A stretch of DNA of 64,000 bases from Fusarium oxysporum f. sp. lycopersici 4287 (GCF_000149955.1 NC_030991.1:1522747-1586746), one strand, 5' to 3'; shown: positions 33,601-45,912, numbered from the stretch's first letter. Notes: a model not told the origin generated them from the letters alone. Program-made: numbers and translations.

Positions 33601-34474
33601 TGGCTGCCATTACTTCTTCCACATGTCTGTCCAAACCTGTCTTTCTTGATCTTCGTTGCGGCGGAAGCTCCCGTTGCAGCACGCGAGTGAATGTCTTTTC
33701 GTCTAACGCTTTCCAATTTCGCTGGGGCTTAGCTATCATTTTGACAGTGTTTAGGTCTAATGAGGTGGTGATAGGTAGGTGGTCAGAGTCATGGTCCATG
33801 TCTGTTTCAATTTCGCACTAAATCAGTCTATCCACAAGGCCTACCGTCGTGAGGCAAAAGTCTATGGTCGTTCTTCCGTCACGCTCTTCATATGTGATAG
33901 TTCCTGGAGCAAGGTTGCTCGTGAGACAGTAGCCTTCCATGATTGTGGTGAGCTCAGCGGCATCAGGGTCTGCTCGCTGGACCCGATCACCTCCCCATAC
34001 CGGTAGCTCGTGGTGGAGGTTGAAGCCGCCAACAATGATTTGTTCATGATGGGACGATCGTTCTATGACCAGCTCCAGGAGTGAAAGCGTGCTTCCTCTC
34101 TCGGTTACAGTTTTTGTTGGGTTATAGACGTTGTGTATCACACTCTGTTGCTCTTCTTCTGTTCCGAGTACTAGGTTCAACGAGCAGAGATCTCTGCTTA
34201 CCTCTCTAAAGTGCCACCTGGAGTGATCGAGCCTCTTATTGATAAAAAAGCAGACCCTAGCTGGGAAGTTTTGATCCTTGTCTGGGTAGCATAGGTGAAA
34301 CTGGTCTTTGGCTGGATGGTGAGTTGTCGTGTCAAATGGGTTCTTCCATGGCTCCTGGATGGCGAGGATGTCGTATCGCCCTATATTGGGATCTCGCAAG
34401 AGCGTGGCCATGACTGTGTCCTTTGATTTTCTAACGTTGTACTGTAGTATTGTAAGAGTGTTTCCTATTAGCAT
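30632..34474 (-). pseudogene. LINE 1 ORF2 (endonuclease, reverse transcriptase, RNase H), one amber
   Basis: It starts MLIGNTLTILQYNVRKSKDT with an AP-endonuclease domain (LAIQEPW, IVGGFNLHH, DHDSDHLPI). The reverse transcriptase follows (PLKAPGPDGITNKALQ, KAYSPIALLNTTGK, LLLLDVSGAFD, TTGFIDDVAILTW with the DD pair). An RNase H domain (IHIYTDGSG, ELQGISLAL, WVPAHIGIQGNEEAD) and a C-terminal Cys/His knuckle follow. TAG at 33818-33820 lies in frame between VDRLI and CEIETD within the endonuclease; CAG is the likely ancestor. Otherwise all three enzymatic domains read through. The family copies itself by target-primed reverse transcription. Confidence 0.85.
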
Positions 34475-36164
34475 TCTTGATCGTCAACCTCCATATGTTG
34501 GCTGTGATGTGTGATCTGTCTGTTGGCGTCTAGTGTTTCCAATACTCTCCTGGAAGGAGCTAATGTTCGTCTAGGTCGCTGGCTCCCTATGTTCACGACG
34601 ATCTCGTTTCTGGGATCATCGGGTGTTACCTGGTTGTTGCTGCAATTCGCTCTCTTCTGTTGTTTCTTCGTCGGCGATCTACTCCGGGACGAGTTGGCGT
34701 CCCGTGGCCGGCCTGGTTCCAAGGTGGGTCGTCCTGTCCTGGCGATCGGGCTTGATTCATTTTGCCGATCCCTTGTTCTAATTCCGGTCGTGGTCCTAGC
34801 GACAAAGCTTTCTAGTTCTAAGTGGTACCTGGGTCTCGATTTAGAGGCTGCTTTGGCCTTGTTCTCCTCCTGTTTCCTGGTAGGGCATCGGTTGTTCCAG
34901 GCTTCGTGTGGGCCGTTGCAGGCCGCGCATTTTCGCGGGGCGTCCCTGTCGCTCTTGGTTGGGCAATCCTTGGTGGCATGATCTTGCGCGCAGTAGCCGC
35001 ATGTTATTGTTGCTTTGCACTGGGTTCCTATGTGGCCGTATTTGTGACACTGGAGCATTGTCTCACACGGCACTGTCTGTCATAGAGCTCGCATTGGAAC
35101 ACCTCGCCTTGCCAGATGAGGCCCTCATCGATGACTTTATTTGCGTCTTCTGGTCTCGTGAACTCAACCACGACCGAAGATGCTGATTTGGTAGACGAAG
35201 ATCTCGTCAGCCAGCCTATGTACTTGATCTCTGCATTTGGTATAAAGGGGTTGTTATCCTGAAGTATCCCATCTCTGATGAGTTCAAAATTGTCCATGTT
35301 CATCGAACTAGTGCGTACGCCATGCACTAAGACACCGTACGTCGGAATGCGTACTGTGGCGCCGTTTCCGATCCTTTGTTCCCAGTCTTCTGCAAACTGT
35401 CTAAGCGCCACCATGTCCGCTGTAGTGGCCGTCTTGATGCTCAGGTCACCGCTCTTAAGCTGATTGGAGGATACTACCTTGATGTTCTCTATGTGTTCGT
35501 TGCTGCTCTGCTCAATTGCGAGGTCTACATGTGACTTCAGGCTGCGTGGGCTCATCATTCTGATGTTGGCTATAGTGACAGGGTCTCTGATGTTGATAAT
35601 AATCTCACGCAGGGTCTGAACAGGTGACGCTTTCTGGTTCTGTGGGTTATGCATGCTTGCCGCTAGCCCTCCCCTCGCCAGCACGTTGGCGTAGGTAGGC
35701 ATGGCGTTGGCTTGGTTCTGCTGGCTTACGAGCTTCATGTCTCTGATCATTTTCATCGTTGCTTTACCGATCTCTGTGGCCTCCTTTGCAGCCGCTTTTG
35801 CGTCTGTCGTAATCTCCGAACTGCGCTGGACTTCTTCCATGGTTTGTTGAGCTTGGGTGTTTGTTTCGTTGAGATCATTTTTGAGGCTGTTGATGTGTTG
35901 CGCTAAATTTTCGGCTGCGGTTTTTATTTCGGCTTGGCCGTTTTTCACGGCTTCGTAAACATGACCAAGATCGGGTGTGCTCTGCATTTTGACGATGAGG
36001 GTGAGAGCTCCAATAAGTGCAACTCGAACTCCACGGGATGCGACAGGCAGACCATCTCCATTGTCGATGGCTGACAGTGCCTTTTGAAGATATTTGCTCA
36101 AATTTGTGGCGTGCTCTCGGTAATCAGTGGGCCAAATTTCGTCCTGGGGCCACGGGGTCGCCAT
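34468..36164 (-). pseudogene. LINE 1 ORF1 (gag-like) with one frameshift
   Basis: It starts MATPWPQDEIWPTDYREHAT. A coiled-coil region follows (about residues 80-160), then an RNA-binding-like domain (PTYGVLVHGVRTSSMNMDNF), then zinc knuckles (CHKYGHIGTQC, CGYCAQDHATKDC, CAACNGPHEAWNNRC). The frame shifts by one base at about 35050, between RVRQC and QCHKYGHIG, because a base is missing within the first knuckle. ORF1 proteins coat the LINE RNA. The stop overlaps the ORF2 start. Confidence 0.8.
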
Positions 36165-36613
36165 GATGTCTGAGTCGCACTGGGCAATGCGGCCGACACT
36201 GGGCTATCCAATTAACCTGTCCGGACGGTGTTGCGGCGCTGTAAATAGCTGTTGTTTTCAAAAATTTCGTTCTCGCTGGTGTTGATGTTTGTTCTATTAC
36301 GCTGTGTTGAAAGCGGGGTAGGATCAGGGTGATTCCAGACTTTTGGCACGTGATTGTAGTTTCCGAATTTCGATCCGGGACGTGGGCATTTGTGAGCCGC
36401 GGAACAAGCTCGTCCGTCGCCGTTTCAGGCCTACTCACGCCATGCCCCACAGAACAACTTACGCCAACAGTTAGCACTATCATATTTAGACACTCCACTC
36501 TCAGAGTTCCAAAATAGGCTAAGACTACCTTCGCTTTTGCCCCACAAACCCTTTCCCGCTCTTTCAATTTCTGGCTATATCCTTATGGCTCTGCCTTTAT
36601 AATCTAAATCAAT

Positions 36614-38398
36614 ATGAATATTACGTACCCCCCTCTCTTAAGGAATTCTTTCCGGATTTTGGACGTCAGCCTAAACGGAGAGCATTCTGAACCTATCTGC
36701 AACTTCAGGGTCGTGCCTCTAGAAAACCCCCCAGAATACACCGCTATTTCCTACTGCTGGGACAATTCAACAGACATAGCGAGGATTAAGTTCCAAAATG
36801 GCGACTCCCTCCCTCTTAGCCAGACGCTGCTCGATCTTTTCAACTCTTTAAAGAAGAAATCCTCAAAGTTCACTGTATGGATCGATGCCATTTGCATCAA
36901 CCAGGAAGACACAACAGAGAAGGAATTCCAGGTTCCCCTCATGGGAAAGATTTACTCTCGCTCTACGGAAGTCTTGGTTTGGCTGGGCAACAGTGATAAT
37001 ATTGCTAAAAATGCATTCCGTTTCATGAAACGAGAAGAAAAGGACTTCGAGACTAGACCAGAACCTTTGGTCAGATTAAGCTCTTATTATGATAAATTCC
37101 AGAGCTTATACCGCAAGGTCTCAGGAACCTATCGGCAGGAAAGTGATCAGTTTGGCCTGGAGAACATGCTTCTTCTCCTCCAACGCCCGTGGTTCCAAAG
37201 GGTGTGGGTTATTCAGGAAATTGCTTCCGGGAGGAACATCCAGGTGGTTTGTGGTGAGGACTGCGTAAGTCTAGGCCGCTTTTCAGATGGTGTTTCTGCT
37301 ATTTGGAACTCATTTATTGGCTTGGGCCGCTATTCGTACGATCATCCAGCCATCCTTGGGTTCTGGTGTGTGACCAGGATGCTTAGTATACGAGAAGAAT
37401 ACCAGAAGAAGGTTCATGAGGGTGAAAGTGGAGTATGCTACGAGACTCTTCTTCAGGCGGCATATCATTGCCAGGCCACAAGGACCTGTGACAAAGTCTT
37501 TGCTTTTCACGGTATTGCAGATAGCCGACCAGTACCGAAAGCGAATTACAGAATCACTGAAGAGCAAGTCTTCGTGGAAACAGCCGAAGCACTCCTTTGT
37601 AATGGAGACTCCCTTGATCTTCTAACCCTTTCCTGGATGGGATATATGCGGCAACATTCCAGCATACCGACTTGGGCCCCAGATCTTCGATGCCATGCCT
37701 ACGATGAGCCACTTGTTCTTTGTAATAGCGCAGGCTGGGATGCAGGCGGACGCTTGAACACATCACCAAAGATCGATACTGAATCTCCACGTCGGCTTCG
37801 ACTTCAAGTCAAGCTCATCGACAAAATAGACGTTATCTGCCCTCCGTTCGCTTCTTGCATTGTAGAGCAGCAGCGAGCAGCAATTAACTCTGTGTTGGCC
37901 CTTAGATCACGATTAACAGGCGACCTTTCCAGGGAAGCGTGGATGGACGGATTAGCTGAGTCTCTGATTATGGGTCTCGATATCGACGACAACCCACTGA
38001 GAGTCGGTATGCCAGGATGGGATGAACACCGTCGGCATTTTGATGAGTGGCTCCAGTAGGTACAGTCGAGCTCGCGACAAAAAGATCTTCAGAAAATTGA
38101 GTCCAATATGTACCACCGCATAATCAGGCCCCGTATAGACACAATGAAGGCATTCGCCACCAGCCGAGGTTTCTTTGGTATTGGACCAGAACCTAGCATG
38201 GAAGGAGATGTTGTGTTCATAGTTCCGGGCTGTCGAATACCGCTTTTACTGCGGCCTGACCCATTAACAGCTGATGAAGAGATGAGATCTCCTTTAGTGC
38301 AGACATGGACTCTTGTTAGCTGGTGTTATGTCGATGGGTTAATGTTTGGCGAGGCTATGGACTTAGATAAACCTGTTGAGGAAATACTACTGCGGTAA
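36614..38398 (+). pseudogene. HET-domain protein with an in-frame amber codon
   Basis: It starts MNITYPPLLRNSFRILDVSL. The HET domain (Pfam) blocks are EYTAISYCWD, FTVWIDAICINQED, EVLVWLGN, RPWFQRVWVIQEIA and ACDKVFAF-like TCDKVFAFHGIAD. TAG at 38057-38059 ends a 481-residue frame. The same frame continues without other stops to 38398, with MEGDVVFIVPGCRIPLLLRP and YVDGLMFGEAM, the C-terminal signature common in this family. So the gene was about 594 codons and one codon, probably CAG, became TAG. HET proteins trigger cell death on fusion of incompatible hyphae in some species; no partner gene is visible. Translation of the shorter form remains possible. Confidence 0.75.
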
Positions 38399-38493
38399 AT
38401 ATATATGTCAACGATATAAAGATATTAAAAAGAAGATTTATAGTTTTTCAAAGAAAAATATAAGTGATATAAAAGAAATTCTCTTTATATCTC

Positions 38494-39170
38494 TTGTACC
38501 ACGCTCTCTTTCGCGATAGGCCTGCTGTCTACCGTCTTTCGTGCAACTTGGCCATCTCAATTCTCAGTCAATTGGTAGGCAATGCCGTGCTTTCCTACTT
38601 TCTCGATGCAGACCTCGAGACGGCTGGTTACACTGGAACGATCGAGCAGGCCAACATCACACTGCTCAACTGTTACCAACAATTCATCTGGGCCATTCTC
38701 GACGCTTGCCTCGTCGACAAGATCGGACATAGTCCTCTTCTCTTGTTCTCCTTCTCTGCACGTACCGTTGTCTGGCCGGGAATGACCATTGCCTCGTCCG
38801 AATTCGCCAAGTCCTATGTGGGTACTGATGGGGATGGAAAGGCAGTCTACTCCAACGCTACAGTATCCAAAGCCGCTTTATCAATGGTTTTCATCTTTGG
38901 AGCCATCTTCTCGTTTGATATTATGCCCCTCCAGACTCTTCACCCTGTTGAAGTTCTTTCTTTCGAGATGCGCGCCAAGGGAATGGCCTTTTCCAACCTT
39001 GCTGTCAACGCTGTCGGCCTACTGAACCAATTTTCTTGGCCTGTTGCCAGGAAGGAAATTGGTTGGAAGACATATAGTATTTTCTACTATATGGGATCGC
39101 ATCCAAGTTGCTCTGATCTTTGTCTTTATTTCTGAGACCAAAGGCCGAGCTGAAAGTCATCCATACTATC
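38494..39170 (+). pseudogene. MFS sugar transporter, C-terminal half, frameshifted
   Basis: The frame reads AVYRLSCNLAISILSQLVGN, then membrane helices and VEVLSFEMRAKGMAFSNLAV, the family signature between helices 10 and 11 in lactose-permease-like fungal sugar transporters. The frame ends at 39135, but a one-base change near 39095 restores IQVALIFVFISETKGRAE, the end of the last helix and the ETKGRT motif. The N-terminal half is absent; upstream is the HET gene. A remnant only. Confidence 0.75.
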
Positions 39171-39816
39171 ACTTTTTGCTTCATTTGGCCAATCGTGTCT
39201 GTAGCTTGAGGATTGATGAGATGTCTTGGACGTAAGAATTTCTGGGGATTCTGGTAACCGGCCTTTTTGTTTCAATAGTGTAGCGCGCTTTCAATCTTGA
39301 TATATGATCTGACCAGGAAAACTCATTGTCGAAAAGATCGGAATTTGCACTGCATGTACAACTTACTGCTCTCGGGTAAGTGGAGAGAGCCCATGATGCA
39401 GATCGTAACCGAGGCTATAAGCAGCTGCCTAGTCCCAATCCAGCCACGGATGCTCTTATGCCGCTCCTGTTCAGGCTAGCAGCTGTCCCCCCTTAAACTC
39501 AGTCGATGTTGGAGTGCAGTTGTTTCCCCAGATTTTCAGAATCATCCCAGGTACGGAGCAACTGTGCTCCGCATTTGTACCACGTGTGTGTAATGAGATT
39601 GGACCACGCTGGTAGGACATGCAATCTTGCCACTCCACGACTGATATTTGCCATCTCCTCACGTCTGGGCTGGTAGCTTAACCTTCACCTTTGTTCCATC
39701 GAATTTGTTCAAGTAAAAGGCCCAGCGCTGCCCCGCATTTGAGCTCAACATGTTCTGTACCTGTGAGTTTGGTTGTCTTTGATCATGATCCTCTGACTGA
39801 CTATCGTGTTTCACAG
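39171..39816. other. Unassigned stretch before hAT element 2
   Basis: No gene is firmly recognised. A minus-strand segment at 39663-39757 (NAGQRWAFYLNKFDGTKVKV) preceded by an AG looks like a short terminal exon of an unknown gene broken by the hAT end at 39817. Confidence 0.3.
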
Positions 39817-40187
39817 CAGTGTTGCGAATAATATGGCAATAAAGTAGTATATTGCAATACATACCATATAATATGCCTTTTCTGATATTGTGATAATATG
39901 ATATGAAGTCTACGATATTGTGACAATATAATATGAGGATGTCCATATTGGCAATATATTATCTATATTGGGCTGTCAATTCTTGGGTGAATTAGCCCCG
40001 TGAAAGCTGCAGAACTCGGCCTTACCCTATATAAGATGCGGGGATAGCTGGCATTTTATTGGCCATCGTTCACTTCCACGCACTTCTTTGTTGACAATTA
40101 GACCTAACACGCGATCACGCATGAAAGAAACGCGTGAGGGAGTGCAGACCATGTTGGGTTGGGCCATCTTCGCCTCTGCTACCCCCA

Positions 40188-40205
40188 TTTTTTTTTTTCT
40201 TTTTT

Positions 40206-40263
<58 letters not shown>
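40188..40263. repeat. Poly-T tract, 56 uninterrupted T
   Basis: The run is almost pure T, with C at about 40199 and 40207 and then 56 T. It lies between the left terminus and the start codon of hAT element 2. Long Lys or Phe frames across it are artefacts of the homopolymer. Confidence 0.85.
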
Positions 40264-40264
<1 letters not shown>

Positions 40265-40289
40265 TTGAAAATCATGGGTCTTCTCTCAT

Positions 40290-42259
40290 ATGCCAGACGA
40301 GGAGGTAGAGACGAGATACTACAATCAGCGGACTGGAAAGGAAGAGTGGCGCTGCAAACATTGCGACAAAACCTATGCCTCTTCAGGGGGTTCTGCAGCT
40401 CCTGCAAAACATCTCATGGACCCTCCTCCTGGCGGTCACGGCCTGCCAAAAGGAGCCCCGCGAACAACGAAAGTTACAACGATACGAACGATTCTCGAAC
40501 GAGCTCGTGCTGTGGCAGAGGAAAATCCCCACAAACGTCGTCGGCTCAACGATCAACCCGGAGACTCGATCGAACCCGACCAGCTCGAGGCGTTATACGT
40601 GAGGTTTATCACGGCCTGCTCTCTCCCATTTCGGCTCGTGGAATGCCCAGAGTTCCGAGCACTCTTGGCCTACATTAATAACGATATCGAGACTTGGCTT
40701 CCGGATACGCATGATACCGTCAAGACATGGATTATGCGCCAGTATGAATGCCAGAAAGAGAGGGTCAAGCAGCGCATACAGTCGGCAAAGTCAAGAATTC
40801 ACATCAGCTGCGACCTTTGGACTTCTCCCAATTCTTTGGCCATCTTAGGCGTAGTCGCACACTATGTCACGGAAGACGGTCAGCTGGAACACCATGTTTT
40901 GGCGTTGAAAGACATCGATAGTGAGCACGACGGTTCTCATCTCGCTGTGGCCATTTTGAAGGTGGTTGACGAATGGGGCTTTGCTTCCAAGCTTGGATAT
41001 TTCGTGATGGACAACGCTGGCAATAACGACACCATGATGAGATCCCTTTCGCTTGGTCAGTACAACTCACTATTTCTCCTGACTGGCGGCCCTAACATCC
41101 CACAGGCCTCCTACGCCGATATGACATCCAATACGATCCCAAAGTGCACCGACTCCGCTGCCAAGGCCATATTATCAACCTCGCCGCCAAAGCCTTCCTC
41201 TTCGTCACCGATAATGAGAAGCTCGAACTCGACGATCCTGGTGTGCATAATGTGACACTAAAACATATTGAAGCGTGGCGGGAAAAGGGGCCTCTTGGCA
41301 AGATTCACAACTTCGTCGTTTTCATCCAACGAAGTGTCCAGCGCAGCCAAAAGTTTCTTACTATTAGCCATAACCGTAAGCTCGCACGGGACAACGACAC
41401 AAGATGGAGTTCGTGGTATAACATGCTGCGAGTGGCCCTGAACCTCAGAGATGCGATTGACGGCTATTTCAACAAATAGATGGAATTAGATTGCGCTGGA
41501 GACGAGCTCTCTTCAGAGGACTGGATCATCTTGGAGAAAATCAAGTCCTTCTTAGAGAAGCTGAAGATGACGACCAAGGCTCTCGAGTCATCGTTTGCAA
41601 CACTCGATAACGTCCTCTTGGCTATGGATTTCGTTTTGGCACAATTCGAAGCAGGGAAGGAGGCATATATTGACGATCCGATAATGGCGCCCATGTATAA
41701 CTCTGGCTGGGCCAAGTTGGACAAGTACTACCGGCTCACTGATGAATCGCCTGCCTACGTTGCCGCTATCGTGCTCCACCCTTCGCATAAATGGCACTAC
41801 ATACAGGAGAACTGGAAAAAGGAGTGGGTTGAGTCGTCAAAGAAGTTGATGGAGACGCTGTGGAATGACTATAAACCCGTGGAATCACCTCTTCCTCTCT
41901 GCGAGGTCCCATCGACGACCACGAACGTGTTCTTGAACTGGAGGAACAAGCACCTGCAGCCGTCGCTCGTCACGGATGAATATGAACGATATTGCAACTC
42001 TGAACGGGTTTACGGGTTCACAAGCGCCCTTGCATGGTGGCTAGAGGAGACACAGCAGAAAAACTACCCAAACTTGAGTAAAATGGCGGTGGACATACTG
42101 TCAATTCCCGCAATGTCTGCTGAGCCCGAACGACTCTTCTCCGGGGCCAAGATAACCATTACAGATCGTCGAAATCGGCTTGGTAGTGATGTAGTTGAAG
42201 CTCTGGAGTGCCTGAAGTCATGGTTTGGGATACGAGAGCTTCAAGGTGATGTACTTTAG
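40290..42259 (+). pseudogene. hAT transposase of element 2, one amber codon
   Basis: The ATG at 40290 opens MPDEEVETRYYNQRTGKEEW, then a BED-type zinc finger (WRCKHCDKTY, AKHL). Exon 1 ends at 41055 and exon 2 starts at 41106, joined by a 50-bp GT-AG intron in correct phase. The catalytic core includes RIHISCDLWTSPNSLAILGV, LGYFVMDNAGNNDTMM and RLRCQGHIINLAAKAF. TAG at 41477-41479 interrupts between DGYFNK and MELDCAG in the same frame. The hATC dimerisation domain is complete (MAVDILSIPAMSAEPERLFS) and the stop is at 42259. Apart from the amber the gene reads through. Confidence 0.85.
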
Positions 42260-42464
42260 CTGCCGCAGTAGAATAACCCAGATCACGTGCAATATATGGG
42301 ATGTATTGTCATACTGGCAATATATTGGGTTCTTGGCAATACAATACAATATAGGCCAATGTTATATGGCCTAATACAATATGCACCACTTGGCAATACA
42401 ATAATATTGCGAGGCTTCCATATTGCCAATATACGTATTGTTTATATTATTCGCAACACTGCCT

Positions 42465-44540
42465 TCATATTTACACCTCCCAGTGGACCCTGCCGACCAA
42501 CTTCCGCCTATCCGATGTCCGACGACGTGAGAAGCTCAACTTTACCGAGTTCAGGGGTTTCATCCGCCTGATGAAGGAGAGGCACGATGTTCAGCGAATC
42601 ATTCGCAGCATTGCCGCTAAACCTGAGATTGGTATGACCTTTCCAGAGTTTCTAGCTTTCCTCCGCGATATCCAAGGCGAGGACGTTGATTCTAACCTTT
42701 CTATGTGGGGGAAGCAATTTGCCTACCTCAGCCGCCGATGCCGACCTGATGCAGTCGAGACCTCCGATGCGGCTTATGACATGCTGGTCATGTCCGAAGC
42801 CGCCTTTGTGAGGTACCTGACATCTGAGACAAACTCAGCGATTATACCGGAGCCTCAAAACTACACTCTTGACCGCCCCATGAACGAATATATCATCTCT
42901 AGCTCCCACAACACCTACCTCCTTGTCGACAGGTAGCCGGTCAGTCCAGCGTCGAGGGCTACATCTAGGTTCTTATACGAGGCTGCCGCTGTGTCGAGAT
43001 TGACTGCTGGGATGGCAACTCTGGGCAGCCCGAGGTCAACCACGGTCGCAGCCTTACGACCTCGATTAGTTTCCGGGAGGTCATAGCCACGATCAATAAG
43101 TACGCCTTTGTTAAGTCGAGGTTCCCTCTTTGGATCTCCCTCGAGGTTCATTGCAACCCTAATCAGCAAGCCATCATGGTCAACATTATGAAGGAGGCCT
43201 TCGGCTCTCGACTGGTCACCGAGACGTTGGAAGACTCCTATGACAAGCTGCCTTCACCCTCTGAGCTCATGGAACGCGTCCTCATCAAGGTCAAGAAGCC
43301 GCAGATCAAGCAGGAGCCTCCTGCCAGCAATTTTCACGGCCGCCGACGAGGCAACAGCCTCAACTCACCACTGACTCGTTCCGTGACTGATGCCGCCATG
43401 TTGATGCCTTCGCAGTCGCTTCCTCAGAGCCTCATGCGTAGCCCTAGCCCTTCTTGTCGTCGACCGGTGAGAAAGACTCGTGTCAACACAATTACTCAAG
43501 GCGGGGTGCAAGATAGAGCGAGTAGAAGCGCCAGCGACAATGACAGCGGCGGGGAGCGAAACTCACGAAAGACGTCTACCAAGATTGTTAAAGAGCTTGG
43601 TGATCTTGGCGTCTACTGTTTTGGTGTCAATTATGTTGGCTTTGACACTGCCGAGGCGAAGCAATATAACCACATCTTCTCCATGGAGTCGAGCTTTGCC
43701 AAGAACTTTCGCGCCAAGGAACAGAAGATAGCAGTCGACCTCCACAACCTGCGCTACATGATGCGAGTTTACCCTGATCGCACCCGAATCACCTCCAACA
43801 ACTTTGATCCCCTCCTGTACTGGCGCCGCGGAATCCAGATGGTTGCGCTCAACTGGCAGACCTTCGACTTGGGTATGCAGATCAACCGCGCCATGTTTGA
43901 CGGTGGCCAGGACTTCTTGGGCTACGTGCTTAAACCTGCGGAGCTACGGGACATCCAAGTGCTCCCATACAACCCCGAACTTCCTGGGGGCAAGAAGGAG
44001 CGCAGTGTTGTTTCATTCACCAGCGCTGTCATCTCGGCACAACGGCTTATGCGCCCGGCCAGCCTCCCCGCCAACAAGGCGATGAACCCGTACGTCGAGG
44101 TCGAGGTCTTCCACGCCAGTGATAAACGGGAGAAGAGGAATGAGTCAACATTGCCTCGAGATCTTGACCCCCCGCAAAAGTTCCGGACAAATATCGTACG
44201 AGAGAACGGCTTCAACCCAATGTTTGATGGCCACTTCAAGTTCAAAGTCACGAAGAAACAACCCGATCTGGTCATTGTCCGATGGTCTGTCAAACTCTCT
44301 AACGATGGCGAGAACTACGATGACAGACCGGCAGTGGCCACCTACACTGCTAAGCTTAGCAACCTCAAGCAAGGCTACCGCACCTTACCTCTTCTCAACG
44401 ATGCTGGTGACCAGTATCTTTTCTCAAAGCTCTTCTGCAAGATCAAGGTTGATTCGATTGAGAAGATGATGATCGACGCACCCTGCCGCGCCCTAGATGG
44501 TAGCAGGATAAAGGGCCTGGGCGGAAAGGCCTTTAGCTGA
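42465..44540 (+). pseudogene. Phosphoinositide phospholipase C, N-terminus lost, frameshift and amber
   Basis: Coding starts abruptly after the hAT end with an EF-hand-like region (KLNFTEFRGFIRLMKERHDV, PEFLAFLRDIQGEDVD). The X domain follows with the catalytic-His motif YIISSSHNTYLL. A missing base near 42925 shifts the frame, and TAG at 42966-42968 follows EGYI. The frame then continues through IRGCRCVEIDCWDG, NHGRSLTTSISFREV and LPSPSELMERVLIKVKKP. The Y domain (KNFRAKEQKIAVDLHNLRYM, RRGIQMVALNWQTFDLGMQI, FLGYVLKPAELRD) and a C2 domain end at 44540. The family hydrolyses PIP2 to IP3 and diacylglycerol. The N-terminal PH-like region is not found left of the hAT element. The linker between X and Y is long, as in fungal PLC. 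Confidence 0.85.
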
Positions 44541-45912
44541 ATCAGCACCCGCCCCAGAAGCACGATGGAAAAGCCCAGCACAGAGAAGATCAGCTTTGAT
44601 AGTTATCCATGATATATTTTTGCGGCTTCACCTGTATACTATGTTTCTCCCCTGGACGTAATTTTTCTTTCCCGAACTGGCCGTCTTTTAGCTTGTTCGT
44701 TCTATCTTGTCTTGGGCAACAACACGTTGATACCAGACTCGATTCGCTATTCATGCTAAGACGTGCGTGCTAGCACTGAACAAGTGCTCGAGCACCTATT
44801 TAAGCGCGCTCCCTTTACCAGCATATAGATACTGGCAAACCAGTGCCAAGACGGCTGGGCCAGCTCATGTATTCTTTCTCTCTAAATTTCCTCCTCTTGG
44901 GATTTACGAGGACCATCAACTCTATTTCCTATCCTGATTCTACTGCTCTGCCACAACCGATTTTTGCCAAGTCTTTAACAGAAATATGAATATGTGTTCA
45001 TTCGTGTCTCTTGCAAGATCGACGGGCGGACGCCCCATGAAATCTTTTATGGCTACATCTGCTCCCGCTTCTACTAACGCACTCACCTTATAATCTCTGT
45101 TGTAGTCCGTCACCACTACACGATGAAGAGGTTATTTTCCCATAAAACCTCTAATATTTAAGCAGTTTCCATCCTCCAGGTATTTACGTAGCCACAAACC
45201 GCATGGCTCGGCTTTGTGAAACTTCCAGAGGATATGACCGCTGACGAAGTAGGCCTGTATATCTGACCCCTAAAATTGGATACTAACATGGACGCGCTCG
45301 AAGCGACAGTGACGTTCGCCCGCAACAGGACGCCTTTGAGCCGAAGCAAGATAACGAGGAGACAGATATCATGGTTCCAGTTATCAATCCAATAGCCCTT
45401 GACTACTCACAAGACCAACCCTCGTCCGCCACTGACAGCTAGAGTTTGCCTCTGCTGTTGAAGCTAGGATACTGAACAATTGGAGAAATTGACCACCAAG
45501 TTGGCTTGCTGCAAACCGCATGAGCCTCGCAGGACAGTCATAGGGCACGGGGTAAAATACAAAACCTGGGACGATATCTTTGTAAGGGTTTGAAGGAGAT
45601 CACGACGGAAGTATACGGAGGAATCATGTAACCAACAAATGATGCCCTATCCCTTTCATTGTGGCGAGCCTTTATTAGGTATAGCGCTCGACATTACCCC
45701 ACATACTTCAATTATACGTGAGTAACTATTCGGTGTGGCAATTAGCGAGAGAATAAAAGTAACGTAAAGTCTTTACTCCGTAGCTTGTGAGGCCGTGAGG
45801 ACTTCCATTGCAAGATACGTTAGGTGGGAAGTCACCCCATAGTGACCCTCCTGGAGGCTTTCCACAATTGAAGGGATAGACTTCAGTTCCAGGACATGGT
45901 AAACTACAATTA
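44541..45912. other. Region between PLC and pogo element with an ankyrin scrap
   Basis: Apart from the ankyrin remnant at 44985-45118, no gene is seen. Frames at 45158-45349 and 45726-46061 lack recognisable content, and the latter overlaps the transposon terminus. Confidence 0.4.
44985..45118 (-). pseudogene. Ankyrin-repeat remnant
   Basis: The minus-strand frame reads VSALVEAGADVAIKDFMGRP, then PVDLARDTNE, matching the ankyrin consensus (LL..GADv...d..G.tpLdlA). Only about one and a half repeats remain, without start or neighbouring domain. Ankyrin proteins are common in fungal accessory regions, so the parent gene cannot be named. Confidence 0.5.

Larger units (their letters stand above)
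30310..36560 (-). mobile_element. Tad-like LINE 1, nearly full length
   Basis: The order on the minus strand is a 5' leader (about 36560-36165), ORF1 (36164-34468), ORF2 (34474-30632), and a 3' untranslated region of about 320 bp ending near 30310 in an aaatc-rich tail. Two lesions are visible: a one-base deletion in ORF1 and an amber codon in ORF2. The exact ends are uncertain because no target duplication was identified. Confidence 0.75.
39817..42461 (+). mobile_element. hAT element 2, 2.6 kb, 18-bp inverted ends
   Basis: The left end is cagtgttgcgaataatat and the right end its exact complement ending at 42461. Sub-terminal regions are AT-rich, with many ggcaatat/atattgcc words in both orientations (39830-39960 and 42295-42450). 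Flanking 8-mers differ (tttcacag and ccttcata). The right end sits inside the PLC gene. The transposase is on the plus strand. Confidence 0.8.

Noticed and set aside
40088..40678. Open frames with long Lys or Phe runs on both strands
   Set aside because: They are translations of the 56-T homopolymer upstream of hAT element 2.
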